A DNA stretch of 64,000 nt from Rhizobiaceae bacterium (GCA_017643025.1 JAEPOG010000003.1:124001-188000), one strand, 5' to 3'; counted from the first letter of the stretch, positions 8,970 through 17,478 are shown. Notes: generated from the sequence alone by a model not told the origin. Numbers and translations are program-made.

Positions 8970-9355
8970 CCTGCGCTACTGGAAGCGCGGCTGGTGACCG
9001 ATCGCAACGGTTGCGCGACGCGCACAGGCTGGTCCCGGCCCGCGCATATAGTGGCATTCCGGCCTGTAGGTCGGCGCCACGAACTCCCGCACCGAACACG
9101 CATAACGAACAAACGCGTTGAAGACTGACATTGTCCCGTACCCTGTCGCTCGGATGTCCCTTCCGATTGGCAGGCATCATACGAGCGAGTCATGAATGCC
9201 CGGTGAATCGAGCTAGAGAGCTTGCAAATTTTTTATGGCTCGGCGGTTTCGAACGCCATCTTCCATTCATACTTCCGCTCCATTGGCCTTCTATGAGCCA
9301 TGACACCATCGAATGCGGCGGGGAGCACCCAGAAAAAGTAAGGAAGACGAGGACA
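8970..9355. other. Intergenic region, no gene recognised
   Basis: 386 bases between the TRAP operon and the DUF892 gene. No frame has both a plausible start signal and a recognisable product. The stretch 9221-9240 (around AAATTTTTTATG) is notably AT-rich and could be part of the promoter of the downstream stress gene. I saw no clear EcfG-type GGAAC/GTT pair. Confidence 0.5.
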
Positions 9356-9862
9356 ATGGGTATTTTCTCCAAAGATATCAAAACGATGGACGACCTGTTC
9401 GTGCACACGCTGCGCGACATCTATTATGCTGAGAAGCAGATCCTGAAGGCCCTGCCGAAGATGATCGACAAGGCTACTGACCGGAGCCTGATCGACGGGC
9501 TCAAGCATCACCTCAAGGAAACCGAGGGCCATGTGCAACGCGTTGAGAAGGTCTTCCAGATGCACGGCGTCGAAGCCAAGGGCGTCGACTGCCCCGCAAT
9601 CGACGGCATCCTCCAGGAAGCCGACGAGATCATGGGCGATGTCGAGGACAAGCGCGTGCTCGATGCGGCCATCATCGCCGCCGGCCAGGCCGTCGAGCAC
9701 TACGAGATGACGCGCTACGGCACGCTGGTCGAGTGGGCCAATGAGTTGGGTCGCCCCGACTGCGCCGCCGAGCTGCAGAAGAACCTCGACGAGGAAAAGG
9801 CGGCCGACAAGAAGCTGACCGAGATCGCCGAGAACAGGATCAACCTTCAGGCTGCCGAATAA
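9356..9862 (+). CDS. DUF892 ferritin-like protein (YciE/YciF family)
   Basis: A 168-residue all-helical protein. FSKDIKTMDDLFVHTLRDIYYAEKQILKALPKM is the DUF892 signature; HHLKETEGHV and AVEHYEMTRYGTL supply the E/H residues of a ferritin-like four-helix bundle. Family members are induced by osmotic, desiccation or general stress, but their biochemistry is poorly defined. I start at ATG 9356 (MGIFSKD), preceded by GACGAGGA; a longer frame upstream gives unrelated sequence. A strong terminator follows the stop by ten bases. Confidence 0.88.
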   Translation: MGIFSKDIKTMDDLFVHTLRDIYYAEKQILKALPKMIDKATDRSLIDGLKHHLKETEGHVQRVEKVFQMHGVEAKGVDCPAIDGILQEADEIMGDVEDKRVLDAAIIAAGQAVEHYEMTRYGTLVEWANELGRPDCAAELQKNLDEEKAADKKLTEIAENRINLQAAE

Positions 9863-9872
9863 TAGCCCTTCC

Positions 9873-9902
9873 CCGGCCCGTCGGTATTTGCCGGCGGGCC
9901 GG
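9873..9902 (+). terminator. Terminator hairpin after DUF892 gene
   Basis: A 12-base-pair GC stem (9873-9884 with 9891-9902, one G-T pair) with a 6-base loop, followed by only a short TTCT. It separates the DUF892 gene from the convergent regulator gene that ends at 9905. Confidence 0.6.
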
Positions 9903-9904
9903 TT

Positions 9905-10585
9905 CTACGTTCGGATCAGCCGCTCGAATTCCGCTCGTCCCCTGGGCGTAAACGCAACGACGCGGCTGTCCTTCTCGCGCCGCGCCCATTTGAGTTCGAA
10001 TATGCGGTCGAGCGCCGCCGCGCCCAGTGCGCCGGCAAGATGCGAGCGGCGCACGCTCCAGTCCAGGCAGGCACGGCAAAGCGGCCGCCTCTTCGTCTCA
10101 AGAGCCGACACGTCAATGCCGAAGTCGGCGAACCAGTCCTGACCCTTGCGGGTCAGCGTCACCGCGTCGCCATTGAGACGGATCAGCTTCTGTCCGCCGA
10201 GATGATCGAACAGCGCAACGGCCTTCTCCCCGGCGAGATGATCGTAGCAGACCCGCGCTTCGCGCATCGCGTTGTCGCGCGGCCCGGGCCGAACCCGCTT
10301 CGGCCCGACTGACGCCGCGACCCCCGAGATCGCCTCCAGCATTGAGGCAACCTCTGATCCGGACAGTGCGTAGTAACGGTGCCGCCCCTGCGTGGTCACC
10401 GTCACCAGCCCGCCTTCCGTCAGCTTGGCGAGATGCGAACTCGCGGTCGGCAGGCCGACGCCACCCTCAAGCGCCAGTTCGCTCGCCGTGAGCGCCGTCC
10501 CGCTCATCAGCGCAGACAGCATGTTCGCGCGCGCCGGGTCGCCGACCAGCGAGGCGATGCGCGAAAGGTCCGGCCCTTCCTTCAA
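9905..10585 (-). CDS. ArsR/SmtB-type winged-helix regulator, long form
   Basis: A 226-residue protein. The N-terminal 75 residues form an ArsR-like winged helix: IASLVGDPARANMLSALMSG, ASELALEGGVGLPTASSHLAKLTEGGLVTV, then GRHRYYALSG. The roughly 150-residue C-terminal part contains CYDHLAGEKAVALFDHLG and CRACLDWSVRRSHLAGALGAA, a pattern I recall from rhizobial regulators annotated only as helix-turn-helix proteins. Cys residues in ARVCYDH and PLCRACLDW could bind metal or sense thiol state; this is speculative. It is divergent from the DUF1127 gene about 90 bases away and may control it. Confidence 0.82.
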   Translation of the reverse strand: MKEGPDLSRIASLVGDPARANMLSALMSGTALTASELALEGGVGLPTASSHLAKLTEGGLVTVTTQGRHRYYALSGSEVASMLEAISGVAASVGPKRVRPGPRDNAMREARVCYDHLAGEKAVALFDHLGGQKLIRLNGDAVTLTRKGQDWFADFGIDVSALETKRRPLCRACLDWSVRRSHLAGALGAAALDRIFELKWARREKDSRVVAFTPRGRAEFERLIRT

Positions 10586-10678
10586 GGCATTCTCTCCGTG
10601 CCGTGCATCATTCGATCATAGTCGAAGCATGCATGTGCGGCAACCGCTATGGTCTGCCCATCGACAGGAGACGCCGTC

Positions 10679-10882
10679 ATGTCCGTTGCAACCCGCATCG
10701 TCCCATTTCCCGCCCCTTCACGCTTCGTCCATCGCATCGATCATTCGTCCTTCGATCTGTTCGCGCGCTGGTACGACCGCTGGGTACAACGCCAGCACCT
10801 TGCCGAACTGGACGACCGCATGCTGCGCGACATCGGCATCAGCCGCGCCGAGGCCGGACGCGAAAGCCGCAAGCTCTTCTGA
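10679..10882 (+). CDS. DUF1127 small protein
   Basis: A 67-residue protein. ATG 10679 follows ACAGGAGAC; an upstream in-frame GTG lacks this site. The C-terminal half, FARWYDRWVQRQHLAELDDRMLRDIGISRAEAGRES, is a full DUF1127 (YjiS-like) domain with the RMLRDIGISR signature. In other alphaproteobacteria small Arg-rich DUF1127 proteins affect RNA turnover, phosphate and carbon metabolism. Which role applies here is unknown. It is divergent from an ArsR-type regulator. Confidence 0.88.
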   Translation: MSVATRIVPFPAPSRFVHRIDHSSFDLFARWYDRWVQRQHLAELDDRMLRDIGISRAEAGRESRKLF

Positions 10883-10951
10883 CTGCCGTCGGCTACCACG
10901 CCGTAACGCGAAACGCTTCGATACCGTTCGAACTGTCGCCGGAGACATGAA

Positions 10952-11278
10952 ATGACGATCACCTGCTTCATCCGCTACGAGATCGACCCCTTCAAGAAGG
11001 ATGATTTCGTTGAATATGCCCGCAATTGGGGTCAGGCGATCCCGCGCTGCGGCGCTGACCTGATCGGCTATTTCGCCCCACATGAAGGCTCGGCCACGAC
11101 TGCCTGGGGCGTCTACAACGTCGACAGCCTCGCCGCCTACGAGGCCTACCGCGCCCGCCTCGCCGCCGACCCGCTCGGCAAGGCAAACTATGAACTCGCC
11201 CGTGAGAAGCGCTTCATCCTGCGCGAGGACCGCGCCTTCTTCCGGCTCGCCTCCGCACCGCATGCAAGCCCGGGTTGA
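10952..11278 (+). CDS. NIPSNAP family protein
   Basis: A 108-residue ferredoxin-like dimeric alpha-beta barrel protein. [40 protein letters not shown] and [23 protein letters not shown] match short bacterial NIPSNAP proteins; the C-terminus [14 protein letters not shown] is the closing strand. The function of bacterial members is unknown. It lies 33 bases upstream of a flavin monooxygenase and could be co-transcribed with it. Confidence 0.85.
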   Translation: MTITCFIRYEIDPFKKDDFVEYARNWGQAIPRCGADLIGYFAPHEGSATTAWGVYNVDSLAAYEAYRARLAADPLGKANYELAREKRFILREDRAFFRLASAPHASPG

Positions 11279-11310
11279 CCTCGCCTCGGCCAGCGGTTCT
11301 GCTTGGGCGT

Positions 11311-12495
11311 ATGAAGATCGCAATCAACGGCGCCGGCATCGCCGGCCCGTGCCTCGCCTGGTGGCTGGCCGGGCATGGTCACGAGCCGGTGCTGATCGAG
11401 AAGGCGCCTGCGCCACGTTCGGGCGGCTACATCATCGACTTCTGGGGTCTCGGCTACGACATCGCTGAGCGCATGGGGCTCATCCCCGCCATCCTCGAGC
11501 GTGGCTACCAAGTCGGCGAGGTGCGTTTCGTCGACTCACAAGGCCGCGCCAATGGCGGCTTCGCAACCGATGTCTTCACCCGCATGACGGATGGACGCTT
11601 CACCAGCCTGCGCCGCTCGGACCTTGCCGGCGTCCTGCTCGATGCTGCCAACGACAGGGCCGAGACCTTATTCGGCGACTCGGTGGCTGCGCTGGAGGAC
11701 GATGGCGGCAGGGTCGGCGTCACCTTCGAGCATGCCGCGCCGCGCGAGTTCGATCTCGTCGTCGGCTGCGACGGCCTGCACTCCAAGGTGCGCGAGCTTG
11801 CCTTCGGGCCGGAGAAACGGTTCGAGGCCGATCTCGGTTACCGTGTCGCAGCCTTCGAGGTCGAAGGATACAGACCGCGCGATGAGCTCGTCTATGTCAG
11901 CTACACGCGGCCTGGCCGCCAGATATCGCGCTTCTCCATGCGCGACGACTGCACCTTGTTCCTGTTCGTCTTTCGCACCGACGTGTCGCCGGGCCCTTTC
12001 CCGGAGACCGATGAGGGGCAGAAGGCCGTCCTGCGTGAGGTCTTCGCAGGCGCCGGCTGGGAGACAGAGGCGATCCTCGACCTGCTCGACGGCGCCGATC
12101 TCTATTTCGACCGGGTCAGCCAGATACGCATGGACCACTGGACCAAAGGCCGCGTTGCGCTGGCGGGCGATGCGGCTGCCTGCGTGTCATTGCTGGCGGG
12201 CGAGGGCACCGGTCTCGCGATTGCCGAGGCCTATGTGCTTGCCGGGGAATTCGCCCGTGCGAGCAGCGATCACGAGGCGGCGTTTTCCGCCTATGAAGAG
12301 CGGCTGATGCCCTTCCTGCAATCCAAGCAGAAATCGGCGCGCCGCTTCGCCTCGAGCTTCGCCCCGAAATCCGAGCTCGGCATTTCGATCCGCAATCTGG
12401 CGACGAAACTGGCCCGCGTTCCTCTCTTCGCCGACTGGCTTATCGGCGGCGACCTGCGCGACGACATCCGGTTACCGGATTATGCGAACCGCTAG
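11311..12495 (+). CDS. FAD-dependent monooxygenase
   Basis: A 394-residue class A flavoprotein monooxygenase (PHBH fold). The N-terminal dinucleotide site is INGAGIAGPCLAWWLAGHG, with the Glu that binds ribose in VLIEKAP. The middle motif DLVVGCDGLHSKVRELAFG corresponds to the DG fingerprint, and GRVALAGDAAACVSLLAGEGTGLAIAEAYVLA is the GD motif that contacts FAD. ATG 11311 is chosen because the flavin-binding strand starts directly after it. Such enzymes hydroxylate aromatic substrates with NAD(P)H and O2. The substrate is not deducible. Confidence 0.9.
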   Translation: MKIAINGAGIAGPCLAWWLAGHGHEPVLIEKAPAPRSGGYIIDFWGLGYDIAERMGLIPAILERGYQVGEVRFVDSQGRANGGFATDVFTRMTDGRFTSLRRSDLAGVLLDAANDRAETLFGDSVAALEDDGGRVGVTFEHAAPREFDLVVGCDGLHSKVRELAFGPEKRFEADLGYRVAAFEVEGYRPRDELVYVSYTRPGRQISRFSMRDDCTLFLFVFRTDVSPGPFPETDEGQKAVLREVFAGAGWETEAILDLLDGADLYFDRVSQIRMDHWTKGRVALAGDAAACVSLLAGEGTGLAIAEAYVLAGEFARASSDHEAAFSAYEERLMPFLQSKQKSARRFASSFAPKSELGISIRNLATKLARVPLFADWLIGGDLRDDIRLPDYANR

Positions 12496-12570
12496 ATCGT
12501 CTCCTGCCACCCTAGTGAACTGGATGCGCCTGTATGGGACTGGTAGAACAGGATCGGGGAGGGCGCGGGC

Positions 12571-12810
12571 ATGATGCGATTTGCGGGGATAATGCTCGTT
12601 GCGATTGCCGTCTCGGCTTGCACGCGGACAACGGCCATCCAGCAGGTTCTCGACCCGCGCGCCACGCCTCAGACTGTCCCGGCCGACGATAGCGACGAGC
12701 AGGCAGATGTCCGTACCGCTGACGGCATGACCGTTCAGAAGTCCGGCGACCGCATTTTCCTGGTGCCAGGCCCCGGAACGTCGCCGGAAGCGCCGCCGCC
12801 CGCGAACTGA
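12571..12810 (+). CDS. Small putative lipoprotein
   Basis: A 79-residue protein with a short signal peptide (MMRFAGIMLVAIAVSAC) ending in a lipobox VSAC, so Cys17 would be lipidated. The mature part is short, acidic and proline-rich (ADDSDEQADVRTADG, GPGTSPEAPPPAN) with no domain I recognise. GGGGAGGG lies 7 bases before the ATG. It is most likely an envelope lipoprotein of unknown function. Confidence 0.7.
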   Translation: MMRFAGIMLVAIAVSACTRTTAIQQVLDPRATPQTVPADDSDEQADVRTADGMTVQKSGDRIFLVPGPGTSPEAPPPAN

Positions 12811-12899
12811 CCGTTGCGGCTGCGCCCGCATGGGAGGCATTGCGTCGGGCGCGATTCTTCCTATATCGGCGATAGTTTGCCTATAGACGGAGAGCTCCC

Positions 12900-13238
12900 T
12901 TGCCCGCACCGAAGCAGCCGGCTGCCGCGCCGGCCGATCCCCAGCTCGTGCTTGAGCTGATCGACTCCATCCAGGCCGATCTCGAGCGCCTGCGCGGCCT
13001 TGTCCAGCCGCGGATGGCGGAGTTCGATCCCGCCGATCCTCGCAACAAGTCGGGCGACGGCAAACTCACCCCGCAGGGCGTGGAATGCTGCTACCGCATG
13101 TTCGACGAGGGCAAGTCGCGCTATTCGGTGGCGCAGGCGATGAAGATTTCCTTCGCTGCAGCTACGCACCGCTTTGCCACCTGGACGCGCGCCGGCGGCG
13201 ACAAGCGCAAGCGCCAGGCATCCGTGCGACTCGGCTAG
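12900..13238 (+). CDS. Hypothetical protein with HTH-like C-terminus
   Basis: A 112-residue protein starting TTG at 12900, preceded by GGAGAG. Residues 15-45 form an amphipathic helix (LVLELIDSIQADLERLRGLV); the segment LTPQGVECCYRMFDEGKSRYSVAQAMKIS followed by AAATHRFATWTRAGG resembles a helix-turn-helix of the resolvase or Sfum type. The tail is basic (DKRKRQ). A DNA-binding role is possible but is inference from this pattern only. I do not recognise a named family. Confidence 0.6.
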   Translation: MPAPKQPAAAPADPQLVLELIDSIQADLERLRGLVQPRMAEFDPADPRNKSGDGKLTPQGVECCYRMFDEGKSRYSVAQAMKISFAAATHRFATWTRAGGDKRKRQASVRLG

Positions 13239-13304
13239 CGAATTCGCCGGCGCGACTTCACCCGAAGGCGCGGTACAGGCATAGTCCGGCTCCGGAGGAG
13301 GCAC

Positions 13305-14165
13305 ATGAGTTCGGGTAACGATACCTTGCTCGACAGGCTTGGCCGCTGGCTCGCCCGGCGGCTGGAGAGCGAATCCTCCGGCTATCAGCCCTACACGCCG
13401 TCGGACCCGGAAACGCTACGCCGCACGCTGCGCACCGGCGACATTCTCCTGATCGAGGGCAACCAGCGTGTCTCGGCGGCGATCAAATATCTCACCCAGT
13501 CCACCTGGTCGCACTCGGCGCTCTATGTCGGCGACGTGTTGCCGGAGCCGGAGGACGGTTCCGAGCGTCCCCGCCTGATCGAGGTCATTCTCGGTGAGGG
13601 CTGTGTCGCCGTTCCGTTGTCCAAATACCGGACCTACAACACCCGCATCTGCCGCGCGAGCGGCCTGACGCCGGACGACCGCGACGCGGTCGTCGACTTC
13701 ATGATCGGCAAGCTCGGCCTGCGCTACGACATGAAGAACATATTCGACATGCTGCGCTATTTCTTCCCGACGCCGCCCGTGCCGGTCCGCTGGCGACGCC
13801 GCATGCTCGCATTCGGTTCGGGCGACCCGACGCGCGCAATCTGCTCATCGCTGATCGCCGAGGCCTACGGCCAGATCCGCTATCCGATCCTGCCCGAGAT
13901 CACCAAGGCGCCCGGCCGTGCCTCGGCGCAGTCGACCTTTTCGCGCGAGGAGATACTCCATATCCGCCATCACTCGCTCTACACGCCGCGCGACTTCGAC
14001 CTCTCGCCCTATTTCGAGATCGTCAAGCCGACGCTTGCCTTCGGCTTCGACTACAAGGCGCTGACCTGGGGCGATCCGAAATTGCCGGATGAGCCACCTC
14101 TCGCGGTCGATGATGCGCCGGCTAAGGAAAACGGCGAGGATCAGCCGACGTCGGACGGAAGCTGA
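13305..14165 (+). CDS. YiiX/YebB-like NlpC/P60 family cysteine hydrolase
   Basis: A 286-residue protein of the permuted NlpC/P60 papain-like fold. LRTGDILLIEGNQRVSAAIKYLTQ precedes TWSHSALYVG (His70); the nucleophile is probably Cys180 in TRAICSSLIAEAYG. The His-before-Cys order marks the circularly permuted YiiX/YaeF group, proposed to act on amide or ester bonds in the envelope or membrane lipids. No signal peptide is visible. GGAGGAG lies 4 bases before ATG 13305. The 3' end overlaps the convergent sigma-factor gene by 25 bases. Confidence 0.83.
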   Translation: MSSGNDTLLDRLGRWLARRLESESSGYQPYTPSDPETLRRTLRTGDILLIEGNQRVSAAIKYLTQSTWSHSALYVGDVLPEPEDGSERPRLIEVILGEGCVAVPLSKYRTYNTRICRASGLTPDDRDAVVDFMIGKLGLRYDMKNIFDMLRYFFPTPPVPVRWRRRMLAFGSGDPTRAICSSLIAEAYGQIRYPILPEITKAPGRASAQSTFSREEILHIRHHSLYTPRDFDLSPYFEIVKPTLAFGFDYKALTWGDPKLPDEPPLAVDDAPAKENGEDQPTSDGS

Positions 14166-15031
14166 ACCCGCGTCAGCTTGTCGGGGTTCCGTACCACATA
14201 GATCGCCGAAATCCGGCCGTCCGCGTCGAGGCCGAAGCTCATCGTCTGGTCGAGATACCCGCCGATGACAAGCAACAGGCCCGGCGCTCCGTTGATGGCG
14301 ACCGGCCGCGGGTCGATGTCTTCAATGTCCCTCTTGCGGGCCAGCCCAAGCAGAAGCCGCGCCACATTGTCGGCGCCGGCCACCACGTTGCGCGCCGCGC
14401 TCACCTTGCCGCCACCATCGGAGATGAACTCGACATCCGCCGCGAGCAGCGCCTTGAGCGGCTCGAGGTCGCCGGTCTGCAAGGTTTGGGTCAGGCGCGC
14501 AACGAAACGGTCCACGTCCTCGGTGCTCGGCTTGAAGCGCTGCTTGGAGCTCTTTAGCGCTGTGCGCGCCCGAACTGCCATCTGCCGGCACGCGGCGGGC
14601 GAGCGGTGCAGTGTCTCGCCGATTTCCTCGAAGGTCAGGTCGAACAAATCGTGCAGGAAAAGCGCCGCGCGCTCCTGCGGCGACAGCCGCTCCAGCGAAC
14701 GCATGACGCCGAAGGAGATGTCGAGCGCGGCGTCGCCGGCCTCGTCTGGACCCGGCGCCTCGCCTGCGATTGGCTCCGGCAGCCACGGCCCGACATAGGT
14801 CTCGCGCCTCGCCCTGGCCGACTTCAGCCGGTCCAGGCACAGATTGGTGACGATGCGCGATAGATAGCGCGCCGGTTCCAGCGCCTGCGGCCCATCGGCG
14901 AAACGCAGCCATGCGTCCTGCACCACGTCTTCTGCCTCGCTCGCCGAGCCGAGATAGCGATAGGCGAGCCGCACCAGCCGTTCGCGCTGGCCGAGCCATG
15001 CGTCCAGCTTATCCGTTCCGTCCTCACGCAT
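14141..15031 (-). CDS. ECF41-type RNA polymerase sigma factor with SnoaL-like C-terminal domain (SigJ-like)
   Basis: A 296-residue extracytoplasmic-function sigma factor. Region 2 is LAYRYLGSASEAEDVVQDAWLRF (23-45); region 4 is LSPQERAALFLHDLFDLTFEEIGETL (116-141). Every ECF41 hallmark is present: the WLPEP linker (83-87), a NTF2/SnoaL-like extension from about 175, DGGGK (205-209) and NPDKL (282-286). In this group the extension replaces an anti-sigma factor and controls activity from within. Its start overlaps the CGSC protein gene by 8 bases, the standard partner of ECF41 factors, and a matching promoter precedes the operon. Confidence 0.95.
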   Translation of the reverse strand: MREDGTDKLDAWLGQRERLVRLAYRYLGSASEAEDVVQDAWLRFADGPQALEPARYLSRIVTNLCLDRLKSARARRETYVGPWLPEPIAGEAPGPDEAGDAALDISFGVMRSLERLSPQERAALFLHDLFDLTFEEIGETLHRSPAACRQMAVRARTALKSSKQRFKPSTEDVDRFVARLTQTLQTGDLEPLKALLAADVEFISDGGGKVSAARNVVAGADNVARLLLGLARKRDIEDIDPRPVAINGAPGLLLVIGGYLDQTMSFGLDADGRISAIYVVRNPDKLTRVQLPSDVG

Positions 15032-15575
15032 CGGCCATCTCCGCGCCCCGCACCTGCGCTCTCAGCTCCGATATCACCGGTTCGCACACATTGCCGTAGC
15101 CGAGGCCGCGCTTGAAGAGCGGATAGAAGAGGCCGGCCACCGTGGCGGCCGCAAGGCCGGCCACGCCGCGCCGGCCCCAGCGCGATTCGCACGCTGCAAG
15201 GATTTCGGCAAGCTCCGGCGCGTTGTCTATTGTTGCCTGGGCATACTGCGCCGCCAGCGCCATGTCGTCGGGCACCTCCTCGGCCGGCCCGACCAGCATG
15301 GCGGCAAGGTCGGCCCGCCTCACCCCGGCCTCGGCGGCCATGTCGATCGTCAGCCTCAGGCACGAGCCGCAATCCGCCCATTTTGCCGCCGTCACCTTGG
15401 CGGCGAAATAGGCCTGAGCAGGCAGGCCGAACCGGTGGTCGGTGAACTTCGACACCAGGCCGAGCTTCACGGCGCCGCCGAGATCGAGATCGACGATTTC
15501 TTGCAGGTACGTCGTATCGTAGCCGTAGCGGTCGCCGAAGCCGGCGAACTGGCGCTTGAGTACCGTCGGGATCAT
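15024..15575 (-). CDS. Carboxymuconolactone decarboxylase-like (AhpD-fold) protein, ECF41 partner
   Basis: A 183-residue helical protein of the CMD/AhpD fold with the redox motif CGSC (Cys69, Cys72) in AAKWADCGSCLRLTIDMA. AhpD-type proteins act as peroxide-linked thiol reductants; for this relative the substrate is unknown. Genes of this class (CMD, oxidoreductase or epimerase) are the conserved neighbours and targets of ECF41 sigma factors. It overlaps both neighbours: the upstream membrane-protein gene (ATGA) and the sigma gene. Confidence 0.88.
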   Translation of the reverse strand: MIPTVLKRQFAGFGDRYGYDTTYLQEIVDLDLGGAVKLGLVSKFTDHRFGLPAQAYFAAKVTAAKWADCGSCLRLTIDMAAEAGVRRADLAAMLVGPAEEVPDDMALAAQYAQATIDNAPELAEILAACESRWGRRGVAGLAAATVAGLFYPLFKRGLGYGNVCEPVISELRAQVRGAEMADA

Positions 15576-15961
15576 GACGCGGCCCTTCTGAGGGATTCTC
15601 CGCTGCGCCGCAGGATTGCCAGCGGCAGAAAGGCCGGAACGACGATCAGCACGATGTCGCGCAGGGCGTCGGCCGGGCCGATGCCGTCAGCAAACATCTC
15701 GACGATATGCAATCCCGCATGTCCGCCGAGGAAGACCAGAGCCGCAATGACGGCCGCCGTGCGGCGCTCTTCATTCAGCGCCAGGAGCAACGCCGCGGTC
15801 GCGGCCAGGAACGCCAGCCCGATGTCGCGGATGAAATGTGTATTGAGCGGCCCGGTATCGTGAACACCGGGCGCGATTCCGTACCACAGTTCGGGCGCGG
15901 CCAGCATGAGTGCGCCATTCGCACCTTGATAGATGGCTATGATGATGAGCAGTGTTCGCAT
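15572..15961 (-). CDS. Four-helix membrane protein, first gene of the ECF41 operon
   Basis: A 129-residue protein with about four membrane segments (LLIIIAIYQGANGALMLAA, IGLAFLAATAALLLAL, AAVIAALVFLGGHAGLHI, IVLIVVPAFLPLAIL). I start it at MRTLLII (15961), which has GGAGGT 8 bases upstream; an earlier in-frame ATG at 16003 lies inside the ECF41 promoter and cannot be used from it. Family unknown to me. It is the promoter-proximal gene of the sigma operon, so it should be the first product made when the sigma factor is active. Confidence 0.82.
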   Translation of the reverse strand: MRTLLIIIAIYQGANGALMLAAPELWYGIAPGVHDTGPLNTHFIRDIGLAFLAATAALLLALNEERRTAAVIAALVFLGGHAGLHIVEMFADGIGPADALRDIVLIVVPAFLPLAILRRSGESLRRAAS

Positions 15962-15985
15962 GGGTTCGTACCTCCGAACCTCTAT

Positions 15986-16012
15986 GACGACACAGCCCTC
16001 CATTGTGTGACA
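15986..16012 (-). promoter_or_regulatory. ECF41 sigma-dependent promoter
   Basis: On the minus strand TGTCACA (16012-16006), a 16-base spacer, then CGTC (15989-15986). This matches the ECF41 consensus in both elements and spacing. It lies 24 bases upstream of the operon's first start codon and indicates autoregulation of the three-gene unit. Confidence 0.85.
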
Positions 16013-16030
16013 CGTTGCGCTATTGCGCCT

Positions 16031-16822
16031 TTACCGCGCGAGCAGCCCGGCATCCTTTGCCGCGGGCTGGAAGCTGCGGCTGACAGGCAGCTCGGTGCCG
16101 TCGGTGAGCATGAGAAACAGCTTGCCGTTGCGCCGCACGGCCTTTGCCACAGCGTCCGTGGCCACCCAGTGCGAGCGATGAATCTGCACGCCGGCCACTC
16201 CGTCCGTTTCCGAGATCGCATCGGCGAAACGCATCAGCACGAGCCCCCCGCCCTTTGTAGTGCGGATGTCGACATAATGGTCCTGCATCGACATGTGGCT
16301 CAGAACGCCGCGCTGGCCGGGCGGCAGCCGGTCGAGGATGCGGGGGCGCTTGCGCTTGTCCTTTGACGGCGTGCCCTCGGCCTCGGCATACAATCGCCCG
16401 AACACGGCCAGCAGAGTTGAAACGATGGCGGCGATGACGATCGTGTATCCGGCGAGCAGCAGCAACGGGATCGAACTCGCGGGGTCGCCCCCGAACACGA
16501 CTGCATTGATCCCCCACACGGCCAGCGTGACGGGGATGCCGGCTATCGCACCGGCGAGCCCGAACACCGCCGCGTTCGGCATCCGCTCTGGCGATATCGT
16601 GCGCACGAACAGGAAAACGCAGGCGCCGCCGATGAAATAGGTCGAGACCACGATCGCCGCCCAATAGGCGACCCGGCCCGGAAGATGCAGGGCGTCATAG
16701 GTACCGAACGGGCCGATCAGCCCAGCGAGCACGGAGGCGCCCGCAATCGCCGCCCAGAAGCGCGGCGCGAAGAAAACGCGCTGCAATTCGCGCATCGTGA
16801 AATGCAATGGGCCGTCGGTCAC
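16031..16822 (-). CDS. Membrane-anchored LytTR-family DNA-binding regulator
   Basis: A 263-residue protein. Four hydrophobic segments fill residues 20-145 (AAIAGASVLAGLIGPF, VAYWAAIVVSTYFIGGACVF, AVFGLAGAIAGIPVTLAVWG, IPLLLLAGYTIVIAAIVSTL). A basic linker leads to a LytTR domain at about 165-260 with MSMQDHYVDIRTTKGGGLVLMRFADAI and IHRSHWVATDAV. There is no receiver domain, so a signal probably enters through the membrane part. The start is GTG 16822. It faces the DUF2306 gene about 100 bases away, a likely target. Confidence 0.88.
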   Translation of the reverse strand: MTDGPLHFTMRELQRVFFAPRFWAAIAGASVLAGLIGPFGTYDALHLPGRVAYWAAIVVSTYFIGGACVFLFVRTISPERMPNAAVFGLAGAIAGIPVTLAVWGINAVVFGGDPASSIPLLLLAGYTIVIAAIVSTLLAVFGRLYAEAEGTPSKDKRKRPRILDRLPPGQRGVLSHMSMQDHYVDIRTTKGGGLVLMRFADAISETDGVAGVQIHRSHWVATDAVAKAVRRNGKLFLMLTDGTELPVSRSFQPAAKDAGLLAR

Positions 16823-16923
16823 GAAGACAATCCGTCATTTGCGAAAGCGGCTTTGAATGGCCGCGCCGGATAGCCGAGGTCAAGTCCGCATCGCAAGCAA
16901 CGAACCAGCGAAGGACGAGACCA

Positions 16924-17478
16924 ATGAATTTCGAACCGCTTTTGACGGCCTCGCCGGCCATCCAGATCCATGTGTGCGCAGCAGCCGCGGCCTTCCTCAT
17001 GGGCGCTGCAATACTCTTTCGTCACAAGGCGGGACCGTGGCACCGCTATCTCGGGCGCACATGGGTCGCACTCATGGTTGTGGTCGCCGTCTCGTCATTC
17101 TTCATTCACACAATCAAGACTTGGGGGATATGGAGCCCGATCCACCTCATATCCGTGGGCACGTTCTTTTCGCTCGGATACGGCCTCTGGCTCATCCGTC
17201 GGCGCATCGTAAACGGCCACCGCAACGTGATGATAGGCACCTATTTTGGGGCGATGGTCATTGCCGGCGGGCTGTCGTTTCTGCCCGGCCGCATCATGTA
17301 TGAAGTTTTCTTCAGCGGCCCGAATCCGGCTGCCGGAGTTACACTCATAGCCGCGATCGTCCTCGTCAGCGGCCTGCTTGCCTGGCCTGGATTGTCGGGT
17401 ACGAGCCTCAAGCGCCCGGCTCCGATGCCGCGCCTGCTTCCTCCGCCTAGCGCGACGGCAGGTAAGGGCCCATCGTGA
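16924..17478 (+). CDS. DUF2306 membrane protein
   Basis: A 184-residue integral membrane protein with five or so segments. IQIHVCAAAAAFLMGAAILFRHKAGPWHRYLGRTWV and GHRNVMIGTYFGAMVIAGGLSFLPGR are characteristic of DUF2306, whose conserved His residues suggest redox or metal binding. I start at ATG 16924 (MNFEPLL), after GGACGAGACC. It is divergent from the LytTR regulator, an arrangement typical of LytTR genes controlling an adjacent membrane protein. The 3' end overlaps the convergent SMR-like gene by 32 bases. Confidence 0.82.
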   Translation: MNFEPLLTASPAIQIHVCAAAAAFLMGAAILFRHKAGPWHRYLGRTWVALMVVVAVSSFFIHTIKTWGIWSPIHLISVGTFFSLGYGLWLIRRRIVNGHRNVMIGTYFGAMVIAGGLSFLPGRIMYEVFFSGPNPAAGVTLIAAIVLVSGLLAWPGLSGTSLKRPAPMPRLLPPPSATAGKGPS

